Shown: positions 1 through 7,627 of the stretch, one piece after another | How positions within the stretch are numbered: the first letter of the stretch is position 1 | Layout: the number at the start of each line of letters is the position of its first letter | Source: Seramator thermalis | GTDB lineage: Bacteria; Bacteroidota; Bacteroidia; Bacteroidales; Dysgonomonadaceae | Direction: 5' to 3' | Length of the DNA stretch: 64,000 nt | NCBI RefSeq assembly: GCF_004138125.1 | Contig: NZ_RXHS01000009.1 | Location: 1 to 64,000, forward strand | Program-made: the position numbers and the translations under genes | Notes under the pieces: generated by a model | Database searches by the model: none | Told to the model about the DNA's origin: nothing | The model's input: only the letters and a program-made list of their open reading frames with translations

Positions 1-88
1 ATATTCAGCTATAAAAATACAAAATATTTTGCAATTACACAAATCGTTTATCCTGTTTTTTCCCTGTTTTTTATGATATTTCCCAACT

Positions 89-122
89 AAAAAAAGAGAC
101 TGTCCTTACTTTTGAGACAGCC
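89..122 (-). terminator. Probable rho-independent terminator of metY
   Basis: A stem (98-104 with 116-122, one G-U pair, 11-nt loop) is followed on the minus strand by seven T residues (A7 at 89-95). It lies about 60 bases past the metY stop. The stem is short, so efficiency is uncertain. Similar GGCTGTCTC stretches also occur at ends of some insertion sequences. The rest of 1-183 shows no gene. Confidence 0.5.
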
Positions 123-183
123 CCTTTGTTCCTTTTCGACAATATAAGTATGCTGAAATTACCTCTCAGCCAAATTATTCTCT

Positions 184-1464
184 TTAAACCTTTGCTAAAG
201 CTTGCTCGAGATCGGCAAGAATATCATCGATGTTTTCAATACCAATTGACAAACGAATCATATCGGGAGTGACACCGGCAGCTTTCAATTCTTCATCATT
301 GAGCTGCGCATGGGTTGTCGTTGCCGGATGAATGACCAACGATTTAGCGTCAGCCACATTTGCCAAATGTGAAAATAATTCGAGCGAATCGATAAATTTG
401 GCTCCTGCTTCTCTCCCACCCTTTATTCCAAAAGTGAAAATGGATCCTGCTCCATTTGGAAAATAACGATCGGCCAATGCTTTGTACTTATTTCCCGGGA
501 GATTGGGATAATTTACCCAACTTACTTTCGGATGATTTGCAAGATAGTTTACCACTTTGCGAGTGTTTTCGACATGCCTTTCAACGCGCAACGAGAGTGT
601 TTCGATTCCCTGCAAAAGCAAGAATGATGAAAGAGGTGAAATGGCAGCACCCGTATCGCGCAACAATTGTGCCCGGATTTTGGTAGTGAAGGCTATTTCT
701 CCCAAATCACCGAAGACCAGTCCGTTGTAATGTGGATCGGGCTCGGTGAATCCGGGAAAATTACCGTTTTTCCAATCAAATTTTCCCGATTCCACGATTA
801 CACCTCCCAGCGTTGTCCCATGTCCCCCCAGAAATTTTGTTGCCGAGTGCACTACAATATCGGCGCCATGCTCGATGGGCCGAAACAAATAAGGAGTACC
901 AAAAGTATTGTCCACAATCAGCGGAAGACCATGTCGATGAGCAATTTCGGCCACAGCCTCTACATCGATGAGATTGATGCCCGGATTCCCAATTGTTTCG
1001 ATGAATAATGCTTTGGTTTTTGACGTAATGGCCTTTTCGAAATTTTCGACGAAGTCTGGATCGACAAAAGTAGTCGTTACTCCCAATTTGGGCAATGTTA
1101 CGCTGAAAAGGTTGTATGTTCCTCCATAGAGTGTGCTCGCAGCAACGATGTGATCGCCACTATCGGCTATATTGAGAATTGCATACGTAATTGCAGCAGA
1201 ACCTGATGCAACCGTAATTCCGGCAGTTCCACCTTCGAGCTTCGCTACACGTTCGTCAACCACCGCAGTAGTTGGATTTGTCAAACGGGTGTAAATATTT
1301 CCGGCATCGGTCAGCGCAAAACGATTTGCGGCCTGATCCGCACTCTCAAAAACATACGATGTTGTCTGATAAATAGGGACCGCTCTTGAGCCCGTCGGAT
1401 CGAGTGTTTGTCCTGCATGCACCTGCAAGGTTTCGAACTTAAAATTTTTTTCTTTATTTGCCAT
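184..1464 (-). CDS. metY: O-acetylhomoserine sulfhydrylase (aminocarboxypropyltransferase)
   Basis: This is a 426-residue PLP-dependent Cys/Met metabolism enzyme. It makes homocysteine from O-acetyl-L-homoserine and sulfide in the cytoplasm, the direct sulfhydrylation route of methionine synthesis. The fold-type I signature is intact: the Schiff-base lysine is K210 in [10 protein letters not shown], the PLP aspartate sits in IVDNTFGTP (about 183-191), and the N-terminal LQVHAGQ and YTRLTNPT segments typical of the MetY subgroup are present. Length matches the roughly 425-430 residues usual for MetY rather than the shorter MetB/MetC. It is transcribed divergently from an Lrp/AsnC regulator 186 bases away, so that regulator may control it (inference). 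A terminator-like hairpin follows. Confidence 0.93.
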   Translation of the reverse strand: MANKEKNFKFETLQVHAGQTLDPTGSRAVPIYQTTSYVFESADQAANRFALTDAGNIYTRLTNPTTAVVDERVAKLEGGTAGITVASGSAAITYAILNIADSGDHIVAASTLYGGTYNLFSVTLPKLGVTTTFVDPDFVENFEKAITSKTKALFIETIGNPGINLIDVEAVAEIAHRHGLPLIVDNTFGTPYLFRPIEHGADIVVHSATKFLGGHGTTLGGVIVESGKFDWKNGNFPGFTEPDPHYNGLVFGDLGEIAFTTKIRAQLLRDTGAAISPLSSFLLLQGIETLSLRVERHVENTRKVVNYLANHPKVSWVNYPNLPGNKYKALADRYFPNGAGSIFTFGIKGGREAGAKFIDSLELFSHLANVADAKSLVIHPATTTHAQLNDEELKAAGVTPDMIRLSIGIENIDDILADLEQALAKV

Positions 1465-1511
1465 AATAAGCTGTAATTATTAATTGAATTTTTGTCTGAA
1501 TTTCTCTACTA

Positions 1512-1519
1512 CAAAATTA
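1512..1519 (-). promoter_or_regulatory. Candidate -7 box for metY
   Basis: Read on the minus strand this is TAATTTTG, matching the Bacteroidota -7 consensus TAnnTTTG. It would give a leader of about 40 nt before the metY start. No convincing -33 TTG is seen at the usual spacing, so this is a weak call. Confidence 0.35.
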
Positions 1520-1571
1520 AGACAATATAGTATAGAATTTAAAATGTATCGACAAATAAAGATATATTTTC

Positions 1572-1579
1572 TATATTTG
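1572..1579 (+). promoter_or_regulatory. Candidate -7 box for the Lrp/AsnC gene
   Basis: TATATTTG matches TAnnTTTG on the plus strand and would place the transcript start near 1586, about 65 nt ahead of the ATG at 1651. The AT-rich dyad-like sequence just downstream (1587-1606) could be an autoregulatory Lrp-type site, but no clear operator consensus is visible. Confidence 0.4.
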
Positions 1580-1650
1580 CAGTCTTATATAGATAGACTA
1601 TACAGTAGAATAGCAAAAATAATCGATTAGCAGAAAAAAATTTCTTTTCA

Positions 1651-2118
1651 ATGTATCAACCCGACGAAACAGATCTCAAAATCTTAAAAGCTTTGCAGGA
1701 AGATGGTCGACTCACAACCAAAGAGTTGGCAGCGAAAGTAAATCTGTCCGCCACACCCGTTTACGAAAGAGTACGTAAACTCGAAAAAGAGGGCTTTATC
1801 AAAAAATATGTAGCGATTCTCGATTACGAAAAACTCCATCGGGGCTTCGGCGTATTTTGTAACATCAAGCTCAAACAAATTAACTCGACTATCGCCAATG
1901 ATTTTGTGAATTTTGTTGCACAAATTCCCGAAGTTACCGAGTGCTACAATATTTCGGGAGAGTATGATTATCTGCTTAAAATTCAGGCTCCCGACATGAA
2001 ATATTATCAATCGTTCCTTATTAACACGTTAGGAAAATTCGATCACATTGCGGGCATTCACAGTGTATTTGTCATGGATGAAATTAAACAAAGCTACGGC
2101 ATCGTTCAGAACGATTGA
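1651..2118 (+). CDS. Lrp/AsnC family transcriptional regulator
   Basis: A 155-residue protein of standard Lrp/AsnC length. The N-terminal part (about 5-60) is an AsnC-type winged helix-turn-helix, with the recognition region in TKELAAKVNLSATPVYERV. The C-terminal part (about 68-150) is the RAM effector-binding and oligomerization domain. Members sense amino acids and act as local or global regulators. Divergent placement next to metY suggests control of sulfur amino-acid synthesis together with autoregulation; this is inference from context. The effector is unknown. The start at 1651 gives the canonical short N-terminus before the first helix. Confidence 0.88.
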   Translation: MYQPDETDLKILKALQEDGRLTTKELAAKVNLSATPVYERVRKLEKEGFIKKYVAILDYEKLHRGFGVFCNIKLKQINSTIANDFVNFVAQIPEVTECYNISGEYDYLLKIQAPDMKYYQSFLINTLGKFDHIAGIHSVFVMDEIKQSYGIVQND

Positions 2119-2143
2119 AAATGTGGCAAAAGAATATCGTTTA

Positions 2144-2170
2144 AATTGGTGTTACATCAAAGCACCAATT
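2144..2170. terminator. Hairpin between convergent genes
   Basis: An 8-bp perfect inverted repeat, AATTGGTG (2144-2151) and CACCAATT (2163-2170), separated by 11 bases. It lies between the end of the Lrp-type gene and the end of the DUF3037 gene and overlaps the latter's last codons. It lacks a strong T tract on either strand, so it may act as a weak bidirectional terminator or as an mRNA 3'-end structure. Confidence 0.35.
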
Positions 2171-2558
2171 CGTTAAAAAGCCGATCGAATGTAGCATCCA
2201 AATCGCTCGATTTGCCCGGATGAGCCGACGATGACTGTATCACGGTACTTCGCACTGCCGTCAGCCAACGAAAACGTTCCGATAAATCGAGTGCGGCAAT
2301 CGGACCCGCTTGGCTATTTCCCAACGAAATATCCTTCATATTGGCAAGGACTGTTATCACTTCATCGTATTCCGGACCTGATATACAAATCGATTTGTAT
2401 TTTTCGGCACATAACCGATACTCCATCCGAATATATCGAGCTTTCTTGGAATACATGATCAGTCCAACATTTACAAATTCTTCGCGCTCTACATTCGGCA
2501 CAAATCGAATCACAGCATACTGAAAGATATTCAAGTCGTTAGCGGGCATTTTTGGCAA
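2157..2558 (-). CDS. DUF3037 domain-containing protein
   Basis: A protein of 133 residues (130 if the second methionine, at 2549, is used) recognisable as DUF3037 from the N-terminal pattern with QYAVIRFVPNVEREEFVNVG and the following GLIMYSKK. The biochemical role of the family is not established. The gene overlaps the 3' end of the HipA-like kinase gene by 11-20 bases, so the two are almost certainly co-translated. From general knowledge DUF3037 genes are often next to HipA-like kinase genes, which suggests a functional pair, possibly substrate or modulator; this partnership is inference. No signal peptide or membrane segment is visible, so it should be cytoplasmic. Confidence 0.75.
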   Translation of the reverse strand: MPKMPANDLNIFQYAVIRFVPNVEREEFVNVGLIMYSKKARYIRMEYRLCAEKYKSICISGPEYDEVITVLANMKDISLGNSQAGPIAALDLSERFRWLTAVRSTVIQSSSAHPGKSSDLDATFDRLFNELVL

Positions 2559-3321
2559 CGTTTACGAAGTTTGAAGAATGAGCAAATCGCGTTTTGAGAA
2601 AGGCAAAATACATATCTCTGATTTCGTCAGGTGATTCCGAAGAACCATTCCAATGAAGCCAATCGTCGGGAATCATGCGCACAATTTCTCCCAAAAAATC
2701 GTCCGAAATCATTTCGTGTGCCAATGCATCGGCCTCATCAAGCATCGTCGCCTGTGGTAACAAAATGTGATCCTTAATATAGGGAAACGGATTGAGCGCC
2801 TGTTTTTCGAAATCCTTCCACGAATGATGAAAGTAAAACGAATCGCCATTGTCGATAATCCACAATTCCTTGTGCCACCATAAAAGATTGGGATTTTTGA
2901 CGGTTCTGTCAACATTTGTGGTGAAAGCGTCGAACCATACGATTTTAGAGGCAAGCAATGGATCGGTTTTTATCGCAGGCTCGTAAGGCAAAGCCCCTGA
3001 CAGGAAATGCATTCCCAAATTCAGACCTTCACTCGCTCTGAGTAAATCCTGAATTTCCTCATCACCTTCCGACTTACCAAAATCGCTGTCGAGATATGCA
3101 AAAACCAGTTCGGGCAGCTGCAATCGAAGTCGTGAAGCAATTAATCCGCCCAACAATTCGGAAATCAACATTTTCACGCCGTGGCCTGCACCTCTAAATT
3201 TGAGCACGTATTTGAATCCGTCGTCTGCTTCTACCAATGCCGGCAAAGAACCTCCCTCGCGCAATGGAACAACATAACGCAAAACATGAACGGTTCGCAG
3301 CGAAATATCTTTTTCAGTCAT
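2539..3321 (-). CDS. HipA-like kinase domain protein
   Basis: This 260-residue protein resembles the compact HipA_2-type kinases rather than full-length HipA (about 440 residues). Visible features, counted from the chosen start, are a candidate ATP-binding lysine in KYVLKFRG, a catalytic-loop-like DRTVKNPN segment and a metal-binding IIDNGDSF segment. The start at 3321 (MTEKDISLRT) was chosen because a start further upstream would overlap the peptidase gene; it lies 16 bases after that gene's stop. There is no HipB-like antitoxin next to it, so it is not a classical hipBA toxin-antitoxin. The downstream partner is the overlapping DUF3037 gene. Targets are unknown. Confidence 0.75.
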   Translation of the reverse strand: MTEKDISLRTVHVLRYVVPLREGGSLPALVEADDGFKYVLKFRGAGHGVKMLISELLGGLIASRLRLQLPELVFAYLDSDFGKSEGDEEIQDLLRASEGLNLGMHFLSGALPYEPAIKTDPLLASKIVWFDAFTTNVDRTVKNPNLLWWHKELWIIDNGDSFYFHHSWKDFEKQALNPFPYIKDHILLPQATMLDEADALAHEMISDDFLGEIVRMIPDDWLHWNGSSESPDEIRDMYFAFLKTRFAHSSNFVNVAKNAR

Positions 3322-3337
3322 TTGATAAGTGTCTTCG

Positions 3338-5887
3338 TTATTTCTCCGGATACATCGAATTCCACCAACGTGCATCGTTTTTGAGCCATTTGTCGAACCA
3401 TGCGTAGATGGTATGATTCCATGCAATGCGTTTTTGGTAATCGTAGATAGCGTGATTTTCCCCTTCTACTTGGATAAATTCCACAGGTTTCCCGAGCAGC
3501 TTCAATGCAGTGAACATCTGAATACTTTCGCCGATTGGTACGTTGGTATCGGCAGTACCATGCAACAACAGAAGAGGTGTCTCTATCTTGTCGGCATGAA
3601 AGAGTGGGCTCTGATCCACATACAGTTGCGGGTTGTTCCAAGGATAGCTTCCTGCACTAGCTCCGGCACTATACGTATATCCCCAATAACCCTCGCCCCA
3701 ATAACTAGTTATATTGCTAATACCTGCATGCGACACGGCAGACGCAAACAGATCTGTTTGCGTGAGCAAGTATTGAGTCATAAATCCGCCATACGACGCA
3801 CCGATATTACCTATTTTCGTGCTGTCCACAAAGAAATGTTCGGCCGCGAATTTCTTCGTACCCTCGATGATTTCTTGGGCCGTTTGTTTTCCCCAGGCAT
3901 TAACGTGACGTGCCGAAAATTCCTGACCGTAACCGGTGGTACCACTCGGTTGAAGCGTGTAAACAACATAATCTTGAGCTGCATACACGTGCAATGGATA
4001 AGTGCTTTCGAAAATACGTTGCGTAGGGCTTGTACCACCATAGTAGTAAACGATGAGTGGATATTTTTTTGCAGGATCGAAATGAGGTGGAAGATAATAT
4101 CGCCCTTCAATTACGTCACCAAAAGAGCTGGTAAAATTCCAATCTTGCACATCTCCCAATTCCAGTTTTTCGAGTCTTTCGGCATAAGGATCGCACAGCA
4201 AGGTAGATTTCATCGTTTTTAGATTGAAAAGATATGCTCGGCTCGAATTCGAAACGCTCATTCCGGTGTATGTGGCCCATTCTCCGTTTCGAGCAATATC
4301 GAACGAACGAATCACATCCTCCTGCAAAGGCAACATTTCAAATTTTTTCGTTTTGAAGGAGTAACGGTACATGTTTTCGCGATCGCCATCTTGCGTGCGA
4401 TAATAGATAAATCCATCCTTGTAGTTCCATTGCTGCGAATCAATGGTGGGATTAAAGTTTTTAGTAACGGGTTCGATGTGTCGAGTTGCCAAATCCATTA
4501 TAAAAGATTGCGTATCGTAGCTGTTGGCTGTCTGTTCGGGACGAATATTCAGTCCGATACCACCGAAAGCCTCGGGTGCACCGTGTATGAGTAATTGCGT
4601 ACCCTCGGGTGAAAATTGAGCCGAGTAGGCAAACGGTTCGTCTTCCCAAATCGTGTCGAGATGCATCGTTTGCAAGTCAAGCAAATACATCGATGTTTTG
4701 CTGAAGGGACGTTGACTCAAATCTTCTTCCGAAACGGAAAATAGTAATTTGCGGACATCGCTTGTGATATCGTTGAGCGAAGCCGTTTTTTGACCAAAAG
4801 TCAATTGTTGGGACAATCCCGAATCGAAAAAATGCCGATATATATAATAGCGATCACGATAGCCGGGCTGTCGATCTTCGGGAGAAAGCAGTCGTTTGAG
4901 TCCGGATGGATTGCTTATGATTTGCGATTTTTTGGTAGAGTAGAACATCGATTTTTCATCAGGCGCTATGTTAAATTTTTCTTTCGGCAAATTCTCTGCG
5001 AGGATTTTGTTCTGCATAGTCAATGGATCAATCGTGTAAAGCGTTCGTCCATTCTCATTGTCTGCAACATAATGCAACAGATCAGATTTTGGCATCCATC
5101 CAAGTTGTTCACGAACCGAATTTTCCGAAAAAATGATGCGCTTTTGTTGTGCATCATACACCTCGACAGATTGGATACGACTGCCTCCCGGCAATGTTTC
5201 GGTATAGATCAACAATATAAAACGTCCGCTCGGTGAGATTTCGGACGAAGTAACACGTTTTCCGTCGAGAATATCCTCAATTGTGATGCGTCGGTGTTCC
5301 TCCGTTCCAAAGGTGTAGATAAGCAAAGAATCTTCCTTGTCGGGTTTCAATTCAATTTTAAGAGAAGGATCGAGTTTATCGCTTGCAGATGCAAGTATTT
5401 TTACGACAATGCGATTCCCATTCGTAAACCCATTTAGCGAAACATCAACAGTGCCTGCTTGATGCAAACTGTCATTGCGTTGCGTCTTGCTGCCACGTCT
5501 GTCATCATCGACATAGAGTTCGAGCATATTGGGAGAAGTTATAGTCAGTTTGCCTTTACCGTAACGACTACCGGAAACAAAAAACGAAACAAGATACAAT
5601 GCCTTGCCTTCGTCAGGTTTTTTCAGATAAAAATTACCCGCTGTATCCGGTTCTAATTCCATCGGAAAACGATTGATGGGCGGCAGCGCCATTGGGAAAG
5701 CCAACAAAGATTCATCGGTAAATTTTTTTTCGTTGATATCCACACTATCGAGCATCACAGGCTCCTCTACGGGTATAGGACCCAACATGCATACCTTATT
5801 TGGTGTAAATATCTGCTGGGCAAAAATTGCCTTATTCACATTGATGATTCCTAATATCAATAGGCAAGCGATGCAAATTCTTCTCAT
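3338..5887 (-). CDS. S9 family prolyl oligopeptidase, secreted
   Basis: An 849-residue serine peptidase. It has an N-terminal signal peptide (about 1-23, ending near FAQQ), then a long beta-propeller region (about 200-590), then an alpha/beta-hydrolase domain (about 600-849). The catalytic triad is readable: S698 in GASYGG, D780 in HGTADTN and H812 in EGENHAIYD. The family cleaves short peptides, often after proline or as dipeptidyl peptidases, and this one should be periplasmic. It lies 51 bases downstream of ispE and 16 bases upstream of the HipA-like gene on the same strand, so a shared transcript is likely. There is no obvious functional link to ispE. Confidence 0.9.
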   Translation of the reverse strand: MRRICIACLLILGIINVNKAIFAQQIFTPNKVCMLGPIPVEEPVMLDSVDINEKKFTDESLLAFPMALPPINRFPMELEPDTAGNFYLKKPDEGKALYLVSFFVSGSRYGKGKLTITSPNMLELYVDDDRRGSKTQRNDSLHQAGTVDVSLNGFTNGNRIVVKILASASDKLDPSLKIELKPDKEDSLLIYTFGTEEHRRITIEDILDGKRVTSSEISPSGRFILLIYTETLPGGSRIQSVEVYDAQQKRIIFSENSVREQLGWMPKSDLLHYVADNENGRTLYTIDPLTMQNKILAENLPKEKFNIAPDEKSMFYSTKKSQIISNPSGLKRLLSPEDRQPGYRDRYYIYRHFFDSGLSQQLTFGQKTASLNDITSDVRKLLFSVSEEDLSQRPFSKTSMYLLDLQTMHLDTIWEDEPFAYSAQFSPEGTQLLIHGAPEAFGGIGLNIRPEQTANSYDTQSFIMDLATRHIEPVTKNFNPTIDSQQWNYKDGFIYYRTQDGDRENMYRYSFKTKKFEMLPLQEDVIRSFDIARNGEWATYTGMSVSNSSRAYLFNLKTMKSTLLCDPYAERLEKLELGDVQDWNFTSSFGDVIEGRYYLPPHFDPAKKYPLIVYYYGGTSPTQRIFESTYPLHVYAAQDYVVYTLQPSGTTGYGQEFSARHVNAWGKQTAQEIIEGTKKFAAEHFFVDSTKIGNIGASYGGFMTQYLLTQTDLFASAVSHAGISNITSYWGEGYWGYTYSAGASAGSYPWNNPQLYVDQSPLFHADKIETPLLLLHGTADTNVPIGESIQMFTALKLLGKPVEFIQVEGENHAIYDYQKRIAWNHTIYAWFDKWLKNDARWWNSMYPEK

Positions 5888-5938
5888 TATCTGTCTATTT
5901 TTTTACAATTTGTTATCAAAACTGTTGCTCTTCACCCT

Positions 5939-6754
5939 TTACTCTTCGATCCACACAAAACAATCGCCAAAGTTTGGCTTAACGGGAACATTGCGTTCGA
6001 AAAGAGCATATACCGATGATCCGGAACCGGACATCGACGCATATATTGCACCTATATCGTAAAGCTTTTGCTTAATGGCACCAATAGCCGGATATTTATC
6101 CAGAATTGGAGGTTCAAAATCGTTCTTCAGCAGCCGTTTCCATTCCGATACAGGTTGTTTTGCGACTTCGCGAAGCGAGATTTCCGGAACGTGAGGTTCT
6201 ACCATCGCATAGGCTTCGCGTGTGGAAACTCCAAAAGGAGGCTTAACTACCACTATACGATATTGGCTTAAATCGAGATCTATCTGTTCGATTTGGTCTC
6301 CAACGCCGGTAGCCAATGCAGAGCGGTTATTCACAAAAAACGAACAGTCGGCCCCTAACTGTCGGGCAAAAGCAAGCAGTTGTTCGTGCGTATAATCCAA
6401 TGCAAATGTTTTATTGAGCAGGGTCAACATAAAAGCACCGTCAGCCGATCCACCTCCCAGTCCGGCTCCGAATGGGATTTTTTTCAACAAATAAATATCG
6501 ATGTCCGGTATTTGTTTTTGCGATTTGATCAGATGCAAAGCTTTCACCACAAGGTTGTCTTCGGGATGGGAATCGACGAGAATACCACTGACAAAAAAAC
6601 GGTATGGCTGACCAACATCAGAAGGAATAATTTCAAGCGCATCTCTCATCCCTATAGGATAGAAAATGCTTTCAATATTATGGTAGCCATCCGTTCGTTT
6701 AGAAATAACTTGAAGACCTAAATTGATTTTTGCATTCGGAAAACAGATCATCAA
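5939..6754 (-). CDS. ispE: 4-diphosphocytidyl-2-C-methyl-D-erythritol kinase
   Basis: A 271-residue GHMP-family kinase. It phosphorylates 4-diphosphocytidyl-2-C-methylerythritol at the 2-hydroxyl with ATP, a step of the non-mevalonate (MEP) isoprenoid pathway in the cytoplasm. Family signatures are present: the N-terminal AKINLGL (8-14), the ATP-binding glycine-rich loop PFGAGLGGGSADG (94-106) and a C-terminal MSGSGSSVYALF motif. Length fits IspE. The protein may start at the first or the second methionine (6754 or 6751). It is the first gene of a minus-strand run with the S9 peptidase, the HipA-like kinase and DUF3037. Confidence 0.93.
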   Translation of the reverse strand: MMICFPNAKINLGLQVISKRTDGYHNIESIFYPIGMRDALEIIPSDVGQPYRFFVSGILVDSHPEDNLVVKALHLIKSQKQIPDIDIYLLKKIPFGAGLGGGSADGAFMLTLLNKTFALDYTHEQLLAFARQLGADCSFFVNNRSALATGVGDQIEQIDLDLSQYRIVVVKPPFGVSTREAYAMVEPHVPEISLREVAKQPVSEWKRLLKNDFEPPILDKYPAIGAIKQKLYDIGAIYASMSGSGSSVYALFERNVPVKPNFGDCFVWIEE

Positions 6755-6768
6755 CAGCGGGTTTTTCG

Positions 6769-6776
6769 CAAAGATA
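6769..6776 (-). promoter_or_regulatory. Candidate -7 box ahead of ispE
   Basis: TATCTTTG on the minus strand fits TAnnTTTG. A TTG (complement of 6801-6803) lies 24 bases further up, slightly wider than ideal. It would give a very short leader of about 8 nt before the ispE ATG. Confidence 0.35.
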
Positions 6777-7166
6777 AGGAAAAACGATTAAAAAGATGTC
6801 CAAAAAAAAAGGAAAATAACAGGATATGCGAAGGTTCAAAACGAACTTGTAATTGCAGATTCAAAGATAAATCTACATGCTATAACTAATGCCTCTCACT
6901 ATTTTTTGAATATCAACATGCTAAAGTTTCGCACTTCAGAAAGGGCTGAAAATAAAGGAGAAAAAAGAGATAAAAAAGAAAAAAAGCAGCATATTTTGTC
7001 TAATATATCATTAAAAATGAGTATATTAGCTGCATAATTACCAAAACAGAAAAAATATGCTGCCGGACAAAATTAAAGAAAAAATTCTGAAATCGGAACA
7101 GATTTCACTGAAAATAAATTGGAGAGCATAAATATTTTGAAGGGTTTCAAGGCGTTGAAAAAACCT
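6777..7166. other. Intergenic stretch without a recognisable gene
   Basis: This is AT-rich sequence. It holds a loose inverted repeat built on GCAGCATATTTTGTC (near 6986) and AAAAAATATGCTGCC (near 7051) and a 24-codon open frame at 7057-7131 with no recognisable relatives. At about 7131-7163 one frame reads NILKGFKALKK, resembling the LKGLSRNK segment near the N-terminus of the IS4-type transposase at 7654, so this may be the 5' edge of the decayed element described at 7392. Confidence 0.4.
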
Positions 7167-7376
7167 GTAGTACTCCCCAAAAATTAGACCACTTGTTAAG
7201 TTGAAAAAAATGAACTTACAGGCAAAAGAAATAACGAGAAGAAAAGGTATTAATAACCGGAAATAACTCTGCGAGTTATTTCCGGTTATATAACACCTCA
7301 TCATCATTATCATCAGAAATTATGATAGAAATTCAATTAAGAAATGACCAAAAGTGGTCCTAAAAATGGGTAGTAC
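7167..7376. mobile_element. 210-bp MITE-like internal deletion derivative of the IS3 element
   Basis: Both ends match the IS3 element at 11075-12406, in reverse orientation. Bases 7202-7376 match IS bases 11076-11250 with three differences by eye. Bases 7167-7212 match IS bases 12361-12406 with three differences. The two parts meet at an 11-base sequence (TGAAAAAAATG here) that occurs twice in the full IS as CATTTTTTTCA at 11240-11250 and 12361-12371. The derivative therefore equals 175+46-11 bases, exactly a deletion across that short direct repeat. It keeps both terminal inverted repeats and a 17-bp perfect hairpin (7253-7289) but has no transposase. No clear target duplication is seen. Confidence 0.85.
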
Positions 7377-7391
7377 TATAGTATATATATC

Positions 7392-7538
7392 CCTTTTTCT
7401 ATGGCATCGTGTAAAACAATGATACACAATGCCTATCTGCTTGAACGATTTATTTGCGTGTCCGGCATAAAGCCGAACAGAAGATTAAATGATAAACTTG
7501 TTAAAGAACTCGTCGAGTTTGCAGCAATTGCTGCATGA
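7392..7538 (+). pseudogene. C-terminal remnant of an IS4-type transposase
   Basis: The 48 codons ending at TGA 7536-7538 align with the C-terminus of the intact IS4-type transposase nearby: PFSMASCKTMIHNAYLLERF here against PFSIANYKLLYHNAFMLNRF there, then GIKPN against GVKPK and KLVKEL against HLVKEL. It is clearly a diverged relative, not a copy. The sequence TAACGAACTATTG at 7556-7568 matches the terminal repeat of the intact element, so the remnant retains its own right end. The middle of the element is missing, with the MITE-like derivative sitting just upstream. Confidence 0.75.
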
Positions 7539-7555
7539 CTCGTATATTAAATAAT

Positions 7556-7568
7556 TAACGAACTATTG
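7556..7568 (+). repeat. Terminal inverted repeat of the decayed IS4-type element
   Basis: TAACGAACTATTG is identical to the transposase-3' end of the two intact IS4-type copies (complement of 7628-7640, and 57839-57851). It marks the outer edge of the remnant and faces the intact copy A, whose own end begins 60 bases further on. Confidence 0.7.
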
Positions 7569-7620
7569 CTTGTTCATACGATGGGCAAAATTGCCATCGC
7601 TTTCATTTATCTAATTTTTT

Positions 7621-7627
7621 AAATACT
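7621..7627. repeat. Half of a separated 7-bp target duplication (outer flank of IS4 copy A)
   Basis: AAATACT directly abuts copy A. Its partner is not on the other side of copy A but at 56480-56486 beside copy B, in inverted orientation (AGTATTT). See the inversion finding. Confidence 0.65.

Noticed and set aside
2157-3321. hipBA-type toxin-antitoxin system
   Set aside because: There is no helix-turn-helix antitoxin beside the kinase-like gene, the protein is too short for HipA, and its partner is DUF3037.
3329-4222. Long plus-strand open frame opposite the S9 peptidase gene
   Set aside because: It is the antisense of a clear peptidase domain with an intact catalytic triad, and its own translation shows no domain.
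7038-7313. Open frame across the MITE-like element
   Set aside because: It spans the derivative's hairpin and junction and reads low-complexity, hydrophobic sequence. The IS3 structure explains the DNA.
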